DNA of 64,000 nucleotides from Thermoproteus uzoniensis 768-20 (GTDB taxonomy: Archaea > Thermoproteota > Thermoprotei > Thermoproteales > Thermoproteaceae). This document shows, in pieces, positions 17,189-24,061 of this stretch. The translations under genes and the position numbers were made by a program. The stretch covers positions 504,622 to 568,621 of the forward strand of contig NC_015315.1 of the NCBI RefSeq assembly GCF_000193375.1, written 5' to 3'. The notes below the pieces were generated by a model. It saw nothing but the letters and a program-made list of their open reading frames with translations. It had not been told where the DNA came from and searched no databases. Position 1 is the stretch's first letter. Every line of letters begins with the position of its first letter.

Positions 17189-18459
17189 AGGTATGCCAAC
17201 GCGTACATCGTATTTATCAATATCTTCATTAGAGAGTCGCCCCGCTCGCCTAGAGTCGTCTTGAGGGCGGAGGCGACGGTCGGCGGCCTGTCCTCGACCG
17301 TGAAGTAGTTGCGCATGAACGCGTTGACCAGCTTGGGCATGTCGTCGAAGGCGAACCGGCCGGAGAGGATCTTATCGGCGTTCTTAAACGCCAGGAGGTC
17401 TCTGAGGACGAAGCTACTCCTCAGCTTGTCGTCGTAGCGGGACAGAGCGTCGGGCCGCCCCGCCTCCTTAATAGTCTCGGCGGCCAGCACGCCGGATGCC
17501 ACCGCGAAGTCGACTCCTCTGATCAAGACGCCGGCGTGCATCAAGAAGCCGGCCGCATCGCCCACGATAAGCAGTCCGTCGTACGAGAACCTGGGCGGCG
17601 CCATGGATATCCCGGCCACCGGCGTCAGATGCGCCGAGTATTCCTGCAGGCTAGCGCCGGCGACTAGCTTGGATATATACGGGTGGGTGCGGAACCTCTC
17701 GGCCAAGTCGTATACGGGCGTCGTGAGCTGGCGCCAGGACGTCAGGTAGACCACCACGCCGAGGGCCACGGCGTCCTTATAAGTGTAGAGGAAGGCGCCT
17801 CCCGGCAGATATTCCGTCGGCCATCCGGCGAAAGCCCACGCGAGGCCTTCGTCCTCGGACAGCCCGAGCCTGTCCTCCATAATCTTTCTGTTCTCGAACT
17901 TGAGGACTTCCTTGGCGCCCACCGCCACGTACTCCGGCTTAAGCCTCTGCACGATTCCGGCCCTCTCGAGGAGCAGTCTGTTGACTCCCTCGGCGTCGAT
18001 TATGTAGTCGGCGTATATCTTGTCCTGCCCCGACCTCACGCCCACGAACCTCCCCCTCTCGTCTCTGAGCAGTTCGTCCACGACGACCTCAGTGACTATC
18101 TTGGCCCCCGCCGATGTGGCCAGCTTGCCGAGCCAGGAGGTGAACGCGACGAGGGGGGCGACGAAGCTTGACTTCTCCGGCTTGATCACCTCGAACTCTA
18201 TAGTGGTGACTGATTCGTCCGACATTAGGGAGACGCGCTCCTTGCGTACCCACCGGTCGGCCGGCGCGTCTTTCCTGAACTCGGGCAGATATTTGTCGAG
18301 CCAGTAGGCGTAGATCCTCCCCCCGTATACCTGTTTAGAGCCCGGCTCCCTCCCCCTTTCTATGACCAAAACCTTAAAGCCGGCGGAGGCCAGCTTATAG
18401 GCGGCGGCGAGGCCTGCGGGACCGGCGCCTACCACAACCACGTCGAACTTAGACGACAT
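17185..18459 (-). CDS. fixC: FixC-type electron transfer flavoprotein:quinone oxidoreductase
   Basis: A 424-residue flavoprotein of the geranylgeranyl reductase/ETF-QO superfamily. The N-terminal dinucleotide fold reads VVVGAGPAGLAAAYKLA (residues 8-24), a second FAD contact is GDAAGFLMHAGVLIRGVDFA near residue 295, and the IDAEGVNRLLL block follows the family. By family knowledge FixC takes electrons from ETF and passes them to quinone. The ATG at 18459 has ATTTTTAA (18481-18488, minus strand) 25 nt upstream, and it diverges from moaDE. Confidence 0.93.
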   Translation of the reverse strand: MSSKFDVVVVGAGPAGLAAAYKLASAGFKVLVIERGREPGSKQVYGGRIYAYWLDKYLPEFRKDAPADRWVRKERVSLMSDESVTTIEFEVIKPEKSSFVAPLVAFTSWLGKLATSAGAKIVTEVVVDELLRDERGRFVGVRSGQDKIYADYIIDAEGVNRLLLERAGIVQRLKPEYVAVGAKEVLKFENRKIMEDRLGLSEDEGLAWAFAGWPTEYLPGGAFLYTYKDAVALGVVVYLTSWRQLTTPVYDLAERFRTHPYISKLVAGASLQEYSAHLTPVAGISMAPPRFSYDGLLIVGDAAGFLMHAGVLIRGVDFAVASGVLAAETIKEAGRPDALSRYDDKLRSSFVLRDLLAFKNADKILSGRFAFDDMPKLVNAFMRNYFTVEDRPPTVASALKTTLGERGDSLMKILINTMYALAYL

Positions 18460-18480
18460 CGGTAAGGCGAAGGGCTTTGC

Positions 18481-18488
18481 TTAAAAAT
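18481..18488 (-). promoter_or_regulatory. TATA box of fixCX
   Basis: Minus-strand ATTTTTAA centred 25-26 nt before the fixC ATG at 18459. Confidence 0.55.
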
Positions 18489-18563
18489 ATTGGGGATAGC
18501 TTATAGCGAAAAGGGACGTTGCGGAATGCCGATAGGCTTAAAACGCCAGAACCGCAACCCTCC

Positions 18564-19244
18564 GTGAGGATCCGGGTCAAGTACTTCTCGGCGCTCCGCG
18601 ACATAACGGGGAAGATAGCCGAGGAGCTCGACGTGCCGGACGACTACACGCTCGGCGAGCTCGTCGACTGGTTCTTCAAGACCTACCCCAAGGCCCTCGC
18701 GTATAGAGACGACGTGATCTTCCTCGTGAACGGGCGCAACGCCACTGAGAACTACCTCCTCAGAGAGGGGGACGAGGTGGCGATAATGCCGCCGGTGTCG
18801 GGCGGAGGCGGGCTGATCTCCGGCGAGATCGACATAGGCAAAGAGGTGGAGGACATCATAGCGAGGACGGCGCCTAGAGGCGCCGGCGGCGTGGTGATCT
18901 TCGTCGGCTTCGTCAAGGGGCGCGTCGGCGACGCCGAGGTGGGCGAGCTGGACTACGAGGCGTACGAGCCCTACGCCAGCCAGAAGATAGCGGAGATAGA
19001 GCAGTGGGCCCGCTCGGTCGACGGGGTCCTCGACGCGAGGATATACCACAGAGTGGGGGCGCTCAAGCCGGGCGACCACACGATCTACGTGATGGTCGCC
19101 GGGATAAACAGAGACGTCTCGTTCTCGGTGGCCAGGCAAGCGCTCGAGAGAGTCAAGCACGAGGTTCCCATATTTAAGCTGGAGCGTAGAAACGACGGCG
19201 ATTACTGGGTCGTCGGCGACGGCAGACGGATTAAGAAAGCCTAG
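18564..19244 (+). CDS. moaDE: MoaD-MoaE fusion (molybdopterin synthase)
   Basis: A single 226-residue chain joins the MoaD sulfur carrier (about residues 1-77) to the MoaE catalytic subunit. MoaD shows IRVKYFSALRDITGK and ends at DEVAIMPPVSGGGG; its Gly-Gly, which must be a free C-terminus to become a thiocarboxylate, is internal here. MoaE shows YHRVGALKPGD and a Lys in VKHEVPIFKLE; the usual HR pair reads NR. Makes the dithiolene of molybdopterin for Mo/W enzymes. GTG start at 18564 has CTTAAAA 24 nt upstream; the longer frame from 18519 lacks support. Proteolytic release of MoaD is expected, as known for MoaX-type fusions. Confidence 0.92.
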   Translation: MRIRVKYFSALRDITGKIAEELDVPDDYTLGELVDWFFKTYPKALAYRDDVIFLVNGRNATENYLLREGDEVAIMPPVSGGGGLISGEIDIGKEVEDIIARTAPRGAGGVVIFVGFVKGRVGDAEVGELDYEAYEPYASQKIAEIEQWARSVDGVLDARIYHRVGALKPGDHTIYVMVAGINRDVSFSVARQALERVKHEVPIFKLERRNDGDYWVVGDGRRIKKA

Positions 19245-20455
19245 CCTCCACTCCCCGAGGCTGTCCGGCCCCCGCAACTGGCGAGCATCCACCTCCAGGC
19301 GGGGATGGCGCCGTGGTCTTCCGAGTCCCAGCTAATCAGCGTGTAGGACGCGGCGCCTAGCCTCTCCGCCGTCTCCCGTAGCTTCCTCGCGTGTTTTTCG
19401 TCCGGCTCGTAGGCCACCTCGTAGAGCTCCACCGTGCCGTCCTCCACATAGGCGAGATCCACCTCGCCGCCGTCCAGGTCCACGTAGTACAGCCTGCCTC
19501 CCCTCTCGACAGCTCTCCTCAACAACTCTATGAAGACCAAGTTCTCCAGCCTCCTCCCCATGTCCAGCCCGCTCTTGGACAGTGAGGCGAATACCGGATC
19601 GACTAGATATATCTTTCTCGGCGCCTTGATCCTCCTCTTGGCCGGGCCGAACCTCTCCACGACGAAGAGGAAGTAGGCCTCCTCCATATAGCGTATATAC
19701 GCCGCCGCAGTCTTCGCGTCTACGTCCAAGGACCTGGCCAGAGATCTCCACGTAATCGGGTTGGCGTAGTTCTCGAGCACGAGCTTGAGCAGAGCCTCCA
19801 GCGCCTCGACGTCGCGCACGCGCCGCCTCTCCACAATATCTCTATAGAATACAGTATCCACGAGCGATCTGACTTTGTCCAGCGATCTCCCCAGCCAGAT
19901 TTCGGGAAAGCCGCCCCACCTGGCGTATTCCTGAAAAAGCCGTCTGGCCAGCCCCGCGTCCCTAAACGTCTGGGCCGCCGACATGCCGGCGATTTCGCAG
20001 AATGAGAGCGGCAACAATAGGCGAGATATATAGCGACCTCTCAGCCTCGCGGGTATCCGCTCCGCCGAAAGCTCGGAGGTGGAGCCGGTTACGTAGAGCC
20101 TAAAGTCCTTAACGTCGTGGAGCCATCTGAGCCTATAATCCCAGCGAGGCCAGGCTTGCACCTCGTCGAGGAATAGATGGACGGTCCCTCTGGGGTAGAC
20201 TCTCCTCACCTCCTCGGCCAGCCTCCTCTCGTCGAGCGAGTTGACCCACAGATGCTCGAACGACGCGTACAAGACCTGCTCGCCCCTCTCCAGTAGTTCC
20301 CAAGCCGTCTTCAGAAACAGAAAGGTCTTCCCTACCCTTCTAGGCCCGACCACGGCGACTATGTCGAACTGGGATGGGGGCAACCTAAAACGTCGGGGGA
20401 TCTCGCGCACGTTCCTAATAGACTCCAGATATTCGCGGCTCAACACGTCTAGCAT
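19241..20455 (-). CDS. Archaeal AAA ATPase with C-terminal nuclease-like domain (DUF4143 type)
   Basis: A 404-residue member of the archaeal ATPase/DUF4143 family, common as multi-copy genes of unknown role in Thermoproteota. The P-loop VGPRRVGKTFLFLK (near residue 40), Walker B LFLDEVQAWPRW and sensor-type VTGSTSEL are clear. The C-terminal part with a YYVDLDGGEVDLAYVEDG block resembles a restriction-endonuclease-fold domain. Start at ATG 20455 rather than 20506: a TATA box (20477-20484) sits 25 nt upstream and the first 17 codons of the longer frame lie in the promoter. The promoter contains a striking set of repeats. The last four bases overlap moaDE. Confidence 0.85.
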   Translation of the reverse strand: MLDVLSREYLESIRNVREIPRRFRLPPSQFDIVAVVGPRRVGKTFLFLKTAWELLERGEQVLYASFEHLWVNSLDERRLAEEVRRVYPRGTVHLFLDEVQAWPRWDYRLRWLHDVKDFRLYVTGSTSELSAERIPARLRGRYISRLLLPLSFCEIAGMSAAQTFRDAGLARRLFQEYARWGGFPEIWLGRSLDKVRSLVDTVFYRDIVERRRVRDVEALEALLKLVLENYANPITWRSLARSLDVDAKTAAAYIRYMEEAYFLFVVERFGPAKRRIKAPRKIYLVDPVFASLSKSGLDMGRRLENLVFIELLRRAVERGGRLYYVDLDGGEVDLAYVEDGTVELYEVAYEPDEKHARKLRETAERLGAASYTLISWDSEDHGAIPAWRWMLASCGGRTASGSGG

Positions 20456-20497
20456 TGTGGAGTGTATTCCACAAACAAATAAAGATTTGTGGAGTGT
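20455..20497. promoter_or_regulatory. Operator-like repeat array over the ATPase promoter
   Basis: The 11-mer TTGTGGAGTGT occurs twice in the same orientation (20455-20465 over the start codon and 20487-20497 upstream), 32 bp apart. A 7-bp inverted pair, CCACAAA (20469-20475) and TTTGTGG (20486-20492), brackets the TATA box exactly. This is the arrangement expected for a repressor that blocks TBP/TFB binding, possibly autoregulation. Confidence 0.6.
20477..20484 (-). promoter_or_regulatory. TATA box of the AAA ATPase gene
   Basis: Minus-strand CTTTATTT centred 25 nt before the ATG at 20455 and lying in the spacer of a perfect 7-bp inverted repeat. Confidence 0.55.
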
Positions 20498-20535
20498 GAT
20501 CCTCACAACTCGGCGAGGCGGCGAGGCGCCGGCGG

Positions 20536-20910
20536 CTAGCTCTCGTCGATCTCGAAAGGCGCCTTATCGACAGACACGGTCCCCTCCACCTCGCTGACGT
20601 AGCCGTTGCTCCTCACATCCACGCGTATGGTGACCACGAGCCCCTTCTTGGTCACTATAGTCACCACGTCGTCGGCTACCTCGAAGTCGAGGACTGAGTC
20701 GCCCTCCGAGTTTATCATCTCGGCGACCTTCGACGCAAGGCTCCAGCGGAAGGTCAGCGTGACGCTCAGCCCGCCCGCCTCGACGTCCAACGGCCCCTTC
20801 AAAGCTCTCGCCAAGAACTCGGCGGCGCCTCTATTCAGTTGAGGATCTCCGGACTCTATGGTCACGAGGATCCTCAACGGCTTGAGGCGCGTAAGGCGCT
20901 CGGCCAGCAC
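20536..20910 (-). CDS. Unrecognised small soluble protein divergent from the KaiC-like gene
   Basis: A 124-residue protein without a recognised family. It shows two alpha/beta halves: a strand PLRILVTIESGDP, a helix RGAAEFLARALKG, a strand and helix LSVTLTFRWSLASKVAEMI, then alternating strands VLDFEVADDVVTIVTKKG and LVVTIRVDVRS with an acidic C-terminus. The start is taken as GTG 20910 because a box (20929-20936) lies 23 nt upstream; a longer frame to 21024 would overlap the divergent KaiC-like gene. The layout loosely recalls Pcc1-type small dimeric proteins, but I would not assign it. Confidence 0.6.
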   Translation of the reverse strand: MLAERLTRLKPLRILVTIESGDPQLNRGAAEFLARALKGPLDVEAGGLSVTLTFRWSLASKVAEMINSEGDSVLDFEVADDVVTIVTKKGLVVTIRVDVRSNGYVSEVEGTVSVDKAPFEIDES

Positions 20911-20971
20911 GTACGTGGCCGCGCGGCACTTTAAAAGGGTATTGCGACGGCGGAGGTTTTTGAGGAAATGA

Positions 20972-20979
20972 AAATATAT
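20972..20979 (+). promoter_or_regulatory. TATA box of the KaiC-like gene
   Basis: AAATATAT centred 25 nt before the ATG at 21000. Confidence 0.55.
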
Positions 20980-20999
20980 ACGGGCAGTAGTATCGCTAT

Positions 21000-21815
21000 A
21001 TGGCCTCGCCTGGCGTAGTTTCATACGAGCCTCCCAAGATGGCCGACAACTTGTTCTACGAGACGACGCCGACAGGCATAGAGGGGCTGGACCAGCTCCT
21101 GGGAGGCGGCTTCATAAGAGGGCGCACCTACCTCATATCCGGCGAGACCGGCACGGGCAAGACCCTCATATCGCTCACGTTTCTGCTACAAGGGGCTTTG
21201 AAGTTCGGCGAGCCGGGGATATACGTCTCGGTGGACGAGACCTACGAGCAGTTGGTGATGGGCGCCAAGAGGTTCGGTTGGGATCTGGAGGAGCTTAGGG
21301 CAAAGGGCCTCATAGAGGTGCTCGTGCCAGAGATGGACCTCATCGAGCGTCTGAGGGAGAAGGACCCCACGGCCATAGCCAAATCCCTCATCGCCTCGTT
21401 GAGGGACTACGTGGTGGCGCTCAACGCGCAGAGGCTGGTCATAGATCCAATAGCGCCCTTAGTCACTCTAGACAAAGATATACAGGTACTCCGCGAGTAC
21501 ATACGCGTGTTGGTGATGGGCATCGAGAGGGAGATAGGCACGACTAACATAGTCACCACCGAGATTCCCAGCGGATCCACTGCGATAAGCCGCTACGGCG
21601 TCGAGGAGTTCCTCGCCACGGGAGTCCTCGTGACGGGAATAGCGAGGACCCGCGAGGGCAATTTCAAGCGCGTGTTGTTCATTAGGAAGATGCGCTGGTC
21701 GCCCGTCCAGCCGGGCCTCTACGAGTTCGAGATAGTGCCCAAGGAGGGCGTCGTGGTGAAGTCGCAGGTAAAGGAGCCTCTGTTGCCCGTGACGTTCCTG
21801 CCCTTCGTGCCTTAG
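21000..21815 (+). CDS. KaiC-like RecA-superfamily ATPase
   Basis: A single-domain KaiC/RadA-like ATPase (271 residues). It begins with the family entry PTGIEGLDQLLGGGFIRGR, then Walker A GETGTGKT (residues 48-55), a catalytic Glu pair in SVDETYEQL, Walker B in QRLVIDPIAPLV and a C-terminal strand block ending near LFIRKMRW. Archaeal members are abundant and mostly of unknown role; some act in signalling or motility. The C-terminal tail ends in a hydrophobic LLPVTFLPFVP. No circadian phosphorylation motif can be claimed. Leaderless start at 21000 with a TATA box 25 nt upstream. Confidence 0.88.
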   Translation: MASPGVVSYEPPKMADNLFYETTPTGIEGLDQLLGGGFIRGRTYLISGETGTGKTLISLTFLLQGALKFGEPGIYVSVDETYEQLVMGAKRFGWDLEELRAKGLIEVLVPEMDLIERLREKDPTAIAKSLIASLRDYVVALNAQRLVIDPIAPLVTLDKDIQVLREYIRVLVMGIEREIGTTNIVTTEIPSGSTAISRYGVEEFLATGVLVTGIARTREGNFKRVLFIRKMRWSPVQPGLYEFEIVPKEGVVVKSQVKEPLLPVTFLPFVP

Positions 21816-21972
21816 CATAACGGGTGGGCGTAAAGGCCCTCGCCGAATATCGGCGTCTATGAATCTGCACGACACGCGAGTCCAGGGCGTGTTGACCTTT
21901 GGCCGATAACTCAGAAGTAATACCACACGTCACTGGTCGGCGATCAGGGTGGTCATCACCAATTCACGAATT

Positions 21973-21981
21973 CTTTTTAAT
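21973..21981 (+). promoter_or_regulatory. TATA box of the pcn transcript
   Basis: CTTTTTAAT centred 25 nt before the PCNA ATG at 22002. The rest of the 186-base gap (21816-21972) shows no convincing gene or structure. Confidence 0.5.
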
Positions 21982-22001
21982 ATTAAGGGCTTTTAGTAGG
22001 C

Positions 22002-22778
22002 ATGAGCCTAGTTGCCCGCGCTCTTTTCCCCAAAGGCAAGGAGCCCCGCTATGCCTTCGAGGCGTTAATCTCGATGTTGCCTGAGATTACTCTGAGCTTC
22101 ACGACGGACGGCATATCCATAAAGGCGCTCGATCCCAGCAAGGTTGCGCTATTACAGCTGGACTTCACGGCGGGCGGCCTCGAGGAGTACTCGGTCGACC
22201 ACGACGTGAAGATAGGCCTAATACTGTCCTCGGTGAAGGAGGCGCTGAAGCGCGTCGGCGCCGCGGAGAAGCTGGAGATAGGCGTGGACGAGGAGAGGAA
22301 GCGGTTCGTCATGATGGTATACCCCAAGAAGGGGCGCGAGGCTGGCATATCGCGGAGGTTTTCGTTTCCGATAGTCCAGTTGGCCGAGGAGGAGGTCCCC
22401 GAGATAAATATAGAGTACGAGGCCTCGTTCGAGATGGACTCGGCCGCTTTCGACGACATGATGGCGTTGGCCGAAAGCGTCTCCGACGCGGTGGCCATAC
22501 AAGTATCCCAGGACTCTGTAGTGTTCAGCGCGGAGGGCGAGGGGGGTAGAGAGGCCGTCAGTGAGTTCGGCCGCGACAGCGAGTCTTTGTACGACGTAAA
22601 CGCGCAGGGGACGGTGAAGGCGAAGTACTCGGTGGAGCTTATCAGAAACGTGTCGGGGAAGCTCAAGGGCATTAGCAAAAGAGTTAAGGCAGAGCTCGGC
22701 GACGCCAAGCCTCTGAAGCTCACCTACGAGTTCGCAACCGGCACCTTCACGATGATACTGGCCCCCCGCGCCGACTGA
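22002..22778 (+). CDS. pcn: DNA polymerase sliding clamp PCNA
   Basis: A 258-residue PCNA, the ring-shaped clamp that tethers replicative polymerase, Fen1, ligase and other enzymes to DNA. Two similar halves are seen, each with the beta-rich clamp fold: residues 1-125 with FTTDGISIKALDPSKVALLQLDF (shown by its start FTTDGISIKALDPSK) and residues 130-258 ending YEFATGTFTMILAPRAD, the typical C-terminal strand. Crenarchaeota often carry two or three paralogues; only one is in this window. Its stop codon overlaps the ATG of a pilin-like gene by one base. Confidence 0.95.
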   Translation: MSLVARALFPKGKEPRYAFEALISMLPEITLSFTTDGISIKALDPSKVALLQLDFTAGGLEEYSVDHDVKIGLILSSVKEALKRVGAAEKLEIGVDEERKRFVMMVYPKKGREAGISRRFSFPIVQLAEEEVPEINIEYEASFEMDSAAFDDMMALAESVSDAVAIQVSQDSVVFSAEGEGGREAVSEFGRDSESLYDVNAQGTVKAKYSVELIRNVSGKLKGISKRVKAELGDAKPLKLTYEFATGTFTMILAPRAD

Positions 22779-23140
22779 TGAACTCTCTGGCCCTCCTCCT
22801 CTTGCTGATCTTCACGCTGGCGCTCGCCTTCGCTTTCTTCTGGTTTGCCTATACCACATTCGTGTCGACGTCGAGCACAATAGTGACCATAAGAGCTGCT
22901 ATGCTGTATTACGAGAACGGCACGTTGAGGCTGGTCGTGGTGAATCCGGGGCCAAACCCCGTCTATGTAGATGCCGTGTATCTCTCCGGCGCTAAGTGCA
23001 ACTTGACCAACAACCCGTACATACGACAGGGGACCGTGGCCGAGATAGATGCCGTATGCCCGCGCCCGCAGGCCGCCGCGGCGCAGGGGATGTTGATCGC
23101 CAACGGCTATTCGTTGCCCTTCACGGCTTCGATATCTTGA
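22778..23140 (+). CDS. Pilin-like protein coupled to PCNA
   Basis: A 120-residue protein with an N-terminal hydrophobic helix (residues 4-27, ALLLLLIFTLALAFAFFWFA) preceded by three residues, then an exterior domain with two Cys, an NGT and an NLT sequon. Shape and size match the pilin-like proteins of clusters A and B, but there is no R/K-G before the helix. The ATG shares its A with the PCNA stop codon, so it must be translated from the pcn mRNA. No replication role is evident. A perfect palindrome follows its stop by eight bases. Confidence 0.7.
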   Translation: MNSLALLLLLIFTLALAFAFFWFAYTTFVSTSSTIVTIRAAMLYYENGTLRLVVVNPGPNPVYVDAVYLSGAKCNLTNNPYIRQGTVAEIDAVCPRPQAAAAQGMLIANGYSLPFTASIS

Positions 23141-23148
23141 TAAAAACA

Positions 23149-23164
23149 CGTCTAGATCTAGACG
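23149..23164. repeat. Perfect 16-bp palindrome after the pcn operon
   Basis: CGTCTAGATCTAGACG reads identically on both strands and begins eight bases after the stop of the pilin-like gene. It lacks a loop and a T-run, so it fits a protein-binding dyad better than a terminator hairpin. Confidence 0.6.
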
Positions 23165-23236
23165 GTGATGTGGGCTGGTATTGCGGATCTCTGACGAGAA
23201 ATACCAGAGCTGACCCCTCGGTAGGTGAACGTCCGG

Positions 23237-23854
23237 TCACTTCCTCCCGTAGGGGCAGAAGTGGAGGATGCCGAGTTGCCGCGCCAGACCTGCGAAGCTG
23301 ACGCCGTACGCCACGACAGGCTTGCCCGCACGTTTTGCCATCTCTACCAGCGACTTCACGTCGACGGAGCTCGCGGCGCCTGGGGCTATCACCACAACCC
23401 CTATCTTAGTCAGTACCTCGGGCAGGCTATTATCGTCGACAAGGCCCACGGGCTTTGTGGCGACTCTTACCGGGTCGTAGACGTATAGCTCCGGCGTCAT
23501 CGAGCCCAGCACGTCGACGACACGCTCGCTGTAGCCCACCAGAAGCACAGGCCCGCCATAGAGCAGAGCTATATATTCGGCGAATCTGTTGACGCATCTC
23601 TCGCTCTCGTGGGGATGGCACGAGAAGGCGGACTTGGCGGCAGTCAGCGCCCTCGCCCTAATAGCCTCTACGCAGAAGCGTAGGGACGGGTTCTCCACGG
23701 CCTCTGAGAGGGCGTATCTGCCCGACTTCACGTCGGCATCTACCGGCGCATCGATGCATATATTGCCCACACAACATCGCGCGATTTTCTGCCCTTCGCA
23801 AGCATCGGTCCCGCCTCTATCGCTCACAGAGACCACTAGATATCCCGAATTCAC
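23237..23854 (-). CDS. Cys-rich Rossmann-like protein, possibly DUF364-related
   Basis: A 205-residue soluble protein. It has eight Cys, clustered in the first half (ARCCVGNICIDAP near residue 25, FSCHPHESERC near 79) and one in the C-terminal HFCPYG. The second half alternates strands and helices with GGPVLLVGYSERVV and VVVIAPGAASSVDVK, like the DUF364/heavy-metal-chelation fold, though I hold that loosely. GTG start 23854 with CTTTAAAA-type box 23873-23880 about 23 nt upstream. It stands alone between the pcn operon and sdhA. A metal- or cofactor-handling role is a guess. Confidence 0.6.
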   Translation of the reverse strand: MNSGYLVVSVSDRGGTDACEGQKIARCCVGNICIDAPVDADVKSGRYALSEAVENPSLRFCVEAIRARALTAAKSAFSCHPHESERCVNRFAEYIALLYGGPVLLVGYSERVVDVLGSMTPELYVYDPVRVATKPVGLVDDNSLPEVLTKIGVVVIAPGAASSVDVKSLVEMAKRAGKPVVAYGVSFAGLARQLGILHFCPYGRK

Positions 23855-23902
23855 AGACTCATCTTGATATTTCTTTAAAAAATTACAGAGTATATGCCCG
23901 CG

Positions 23903-23938
23903 AGGCGTTGACCAGCAACGCCTTTCGGGATCTGCTGG
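23903..23938. repeat. Competing hairpins upstream of sdhA
   Basis: AGGCGTTG (23903-23910) and CAACGCCT (23916-23923) form a perfect 8-bp stem with a 5-base loop. CCAGCA (23912-23917), half in that loop, also pairs with TGCTGG (23933-23938), so the two structures exclude each other. The element lies in the 207-base gap upstream of two divergent leaderless promoters, so it is not in either predicted mRNA. Confidence 0.5.
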
Positions 23939-24031
23939 CTCTCTAGCTGGCGCTCCGGGCTTGCGGTCTAAGGCTCGCGGTCCGGTATATTAACGACGGG
24001 CGCAGTCCAGCACGGCTTCCGCCTTAAAGTA

Positions 24032-24041
24032 ATTATATATA
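24032..24041 (+). promoter_or_regulatory. TATA box of sdhABCD
   Basis: ATTATATATA centred 25 nt before the sdhA ATG at 24062. The four sdh genes follow without another box. Confidence 0.6.
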
Positions 24042-24061
24042 TAGTCCATGAAGGACGAGCC

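Noticed and set aside
21816-21972. Possible replication origin next to PCNA
   Set aside because: I see no ORB-like repeats, no AT-rich unwinding element of size and no cdc6/orc1 gene nearby.
23881-24000. Possible tRNA upstream of sdhA
   Set aside because: GCCCG and CGGGC flank a hairpin-rich stretch, but no anticodon arm, D-arm bases or GTTCRANYC T-loop can be found.
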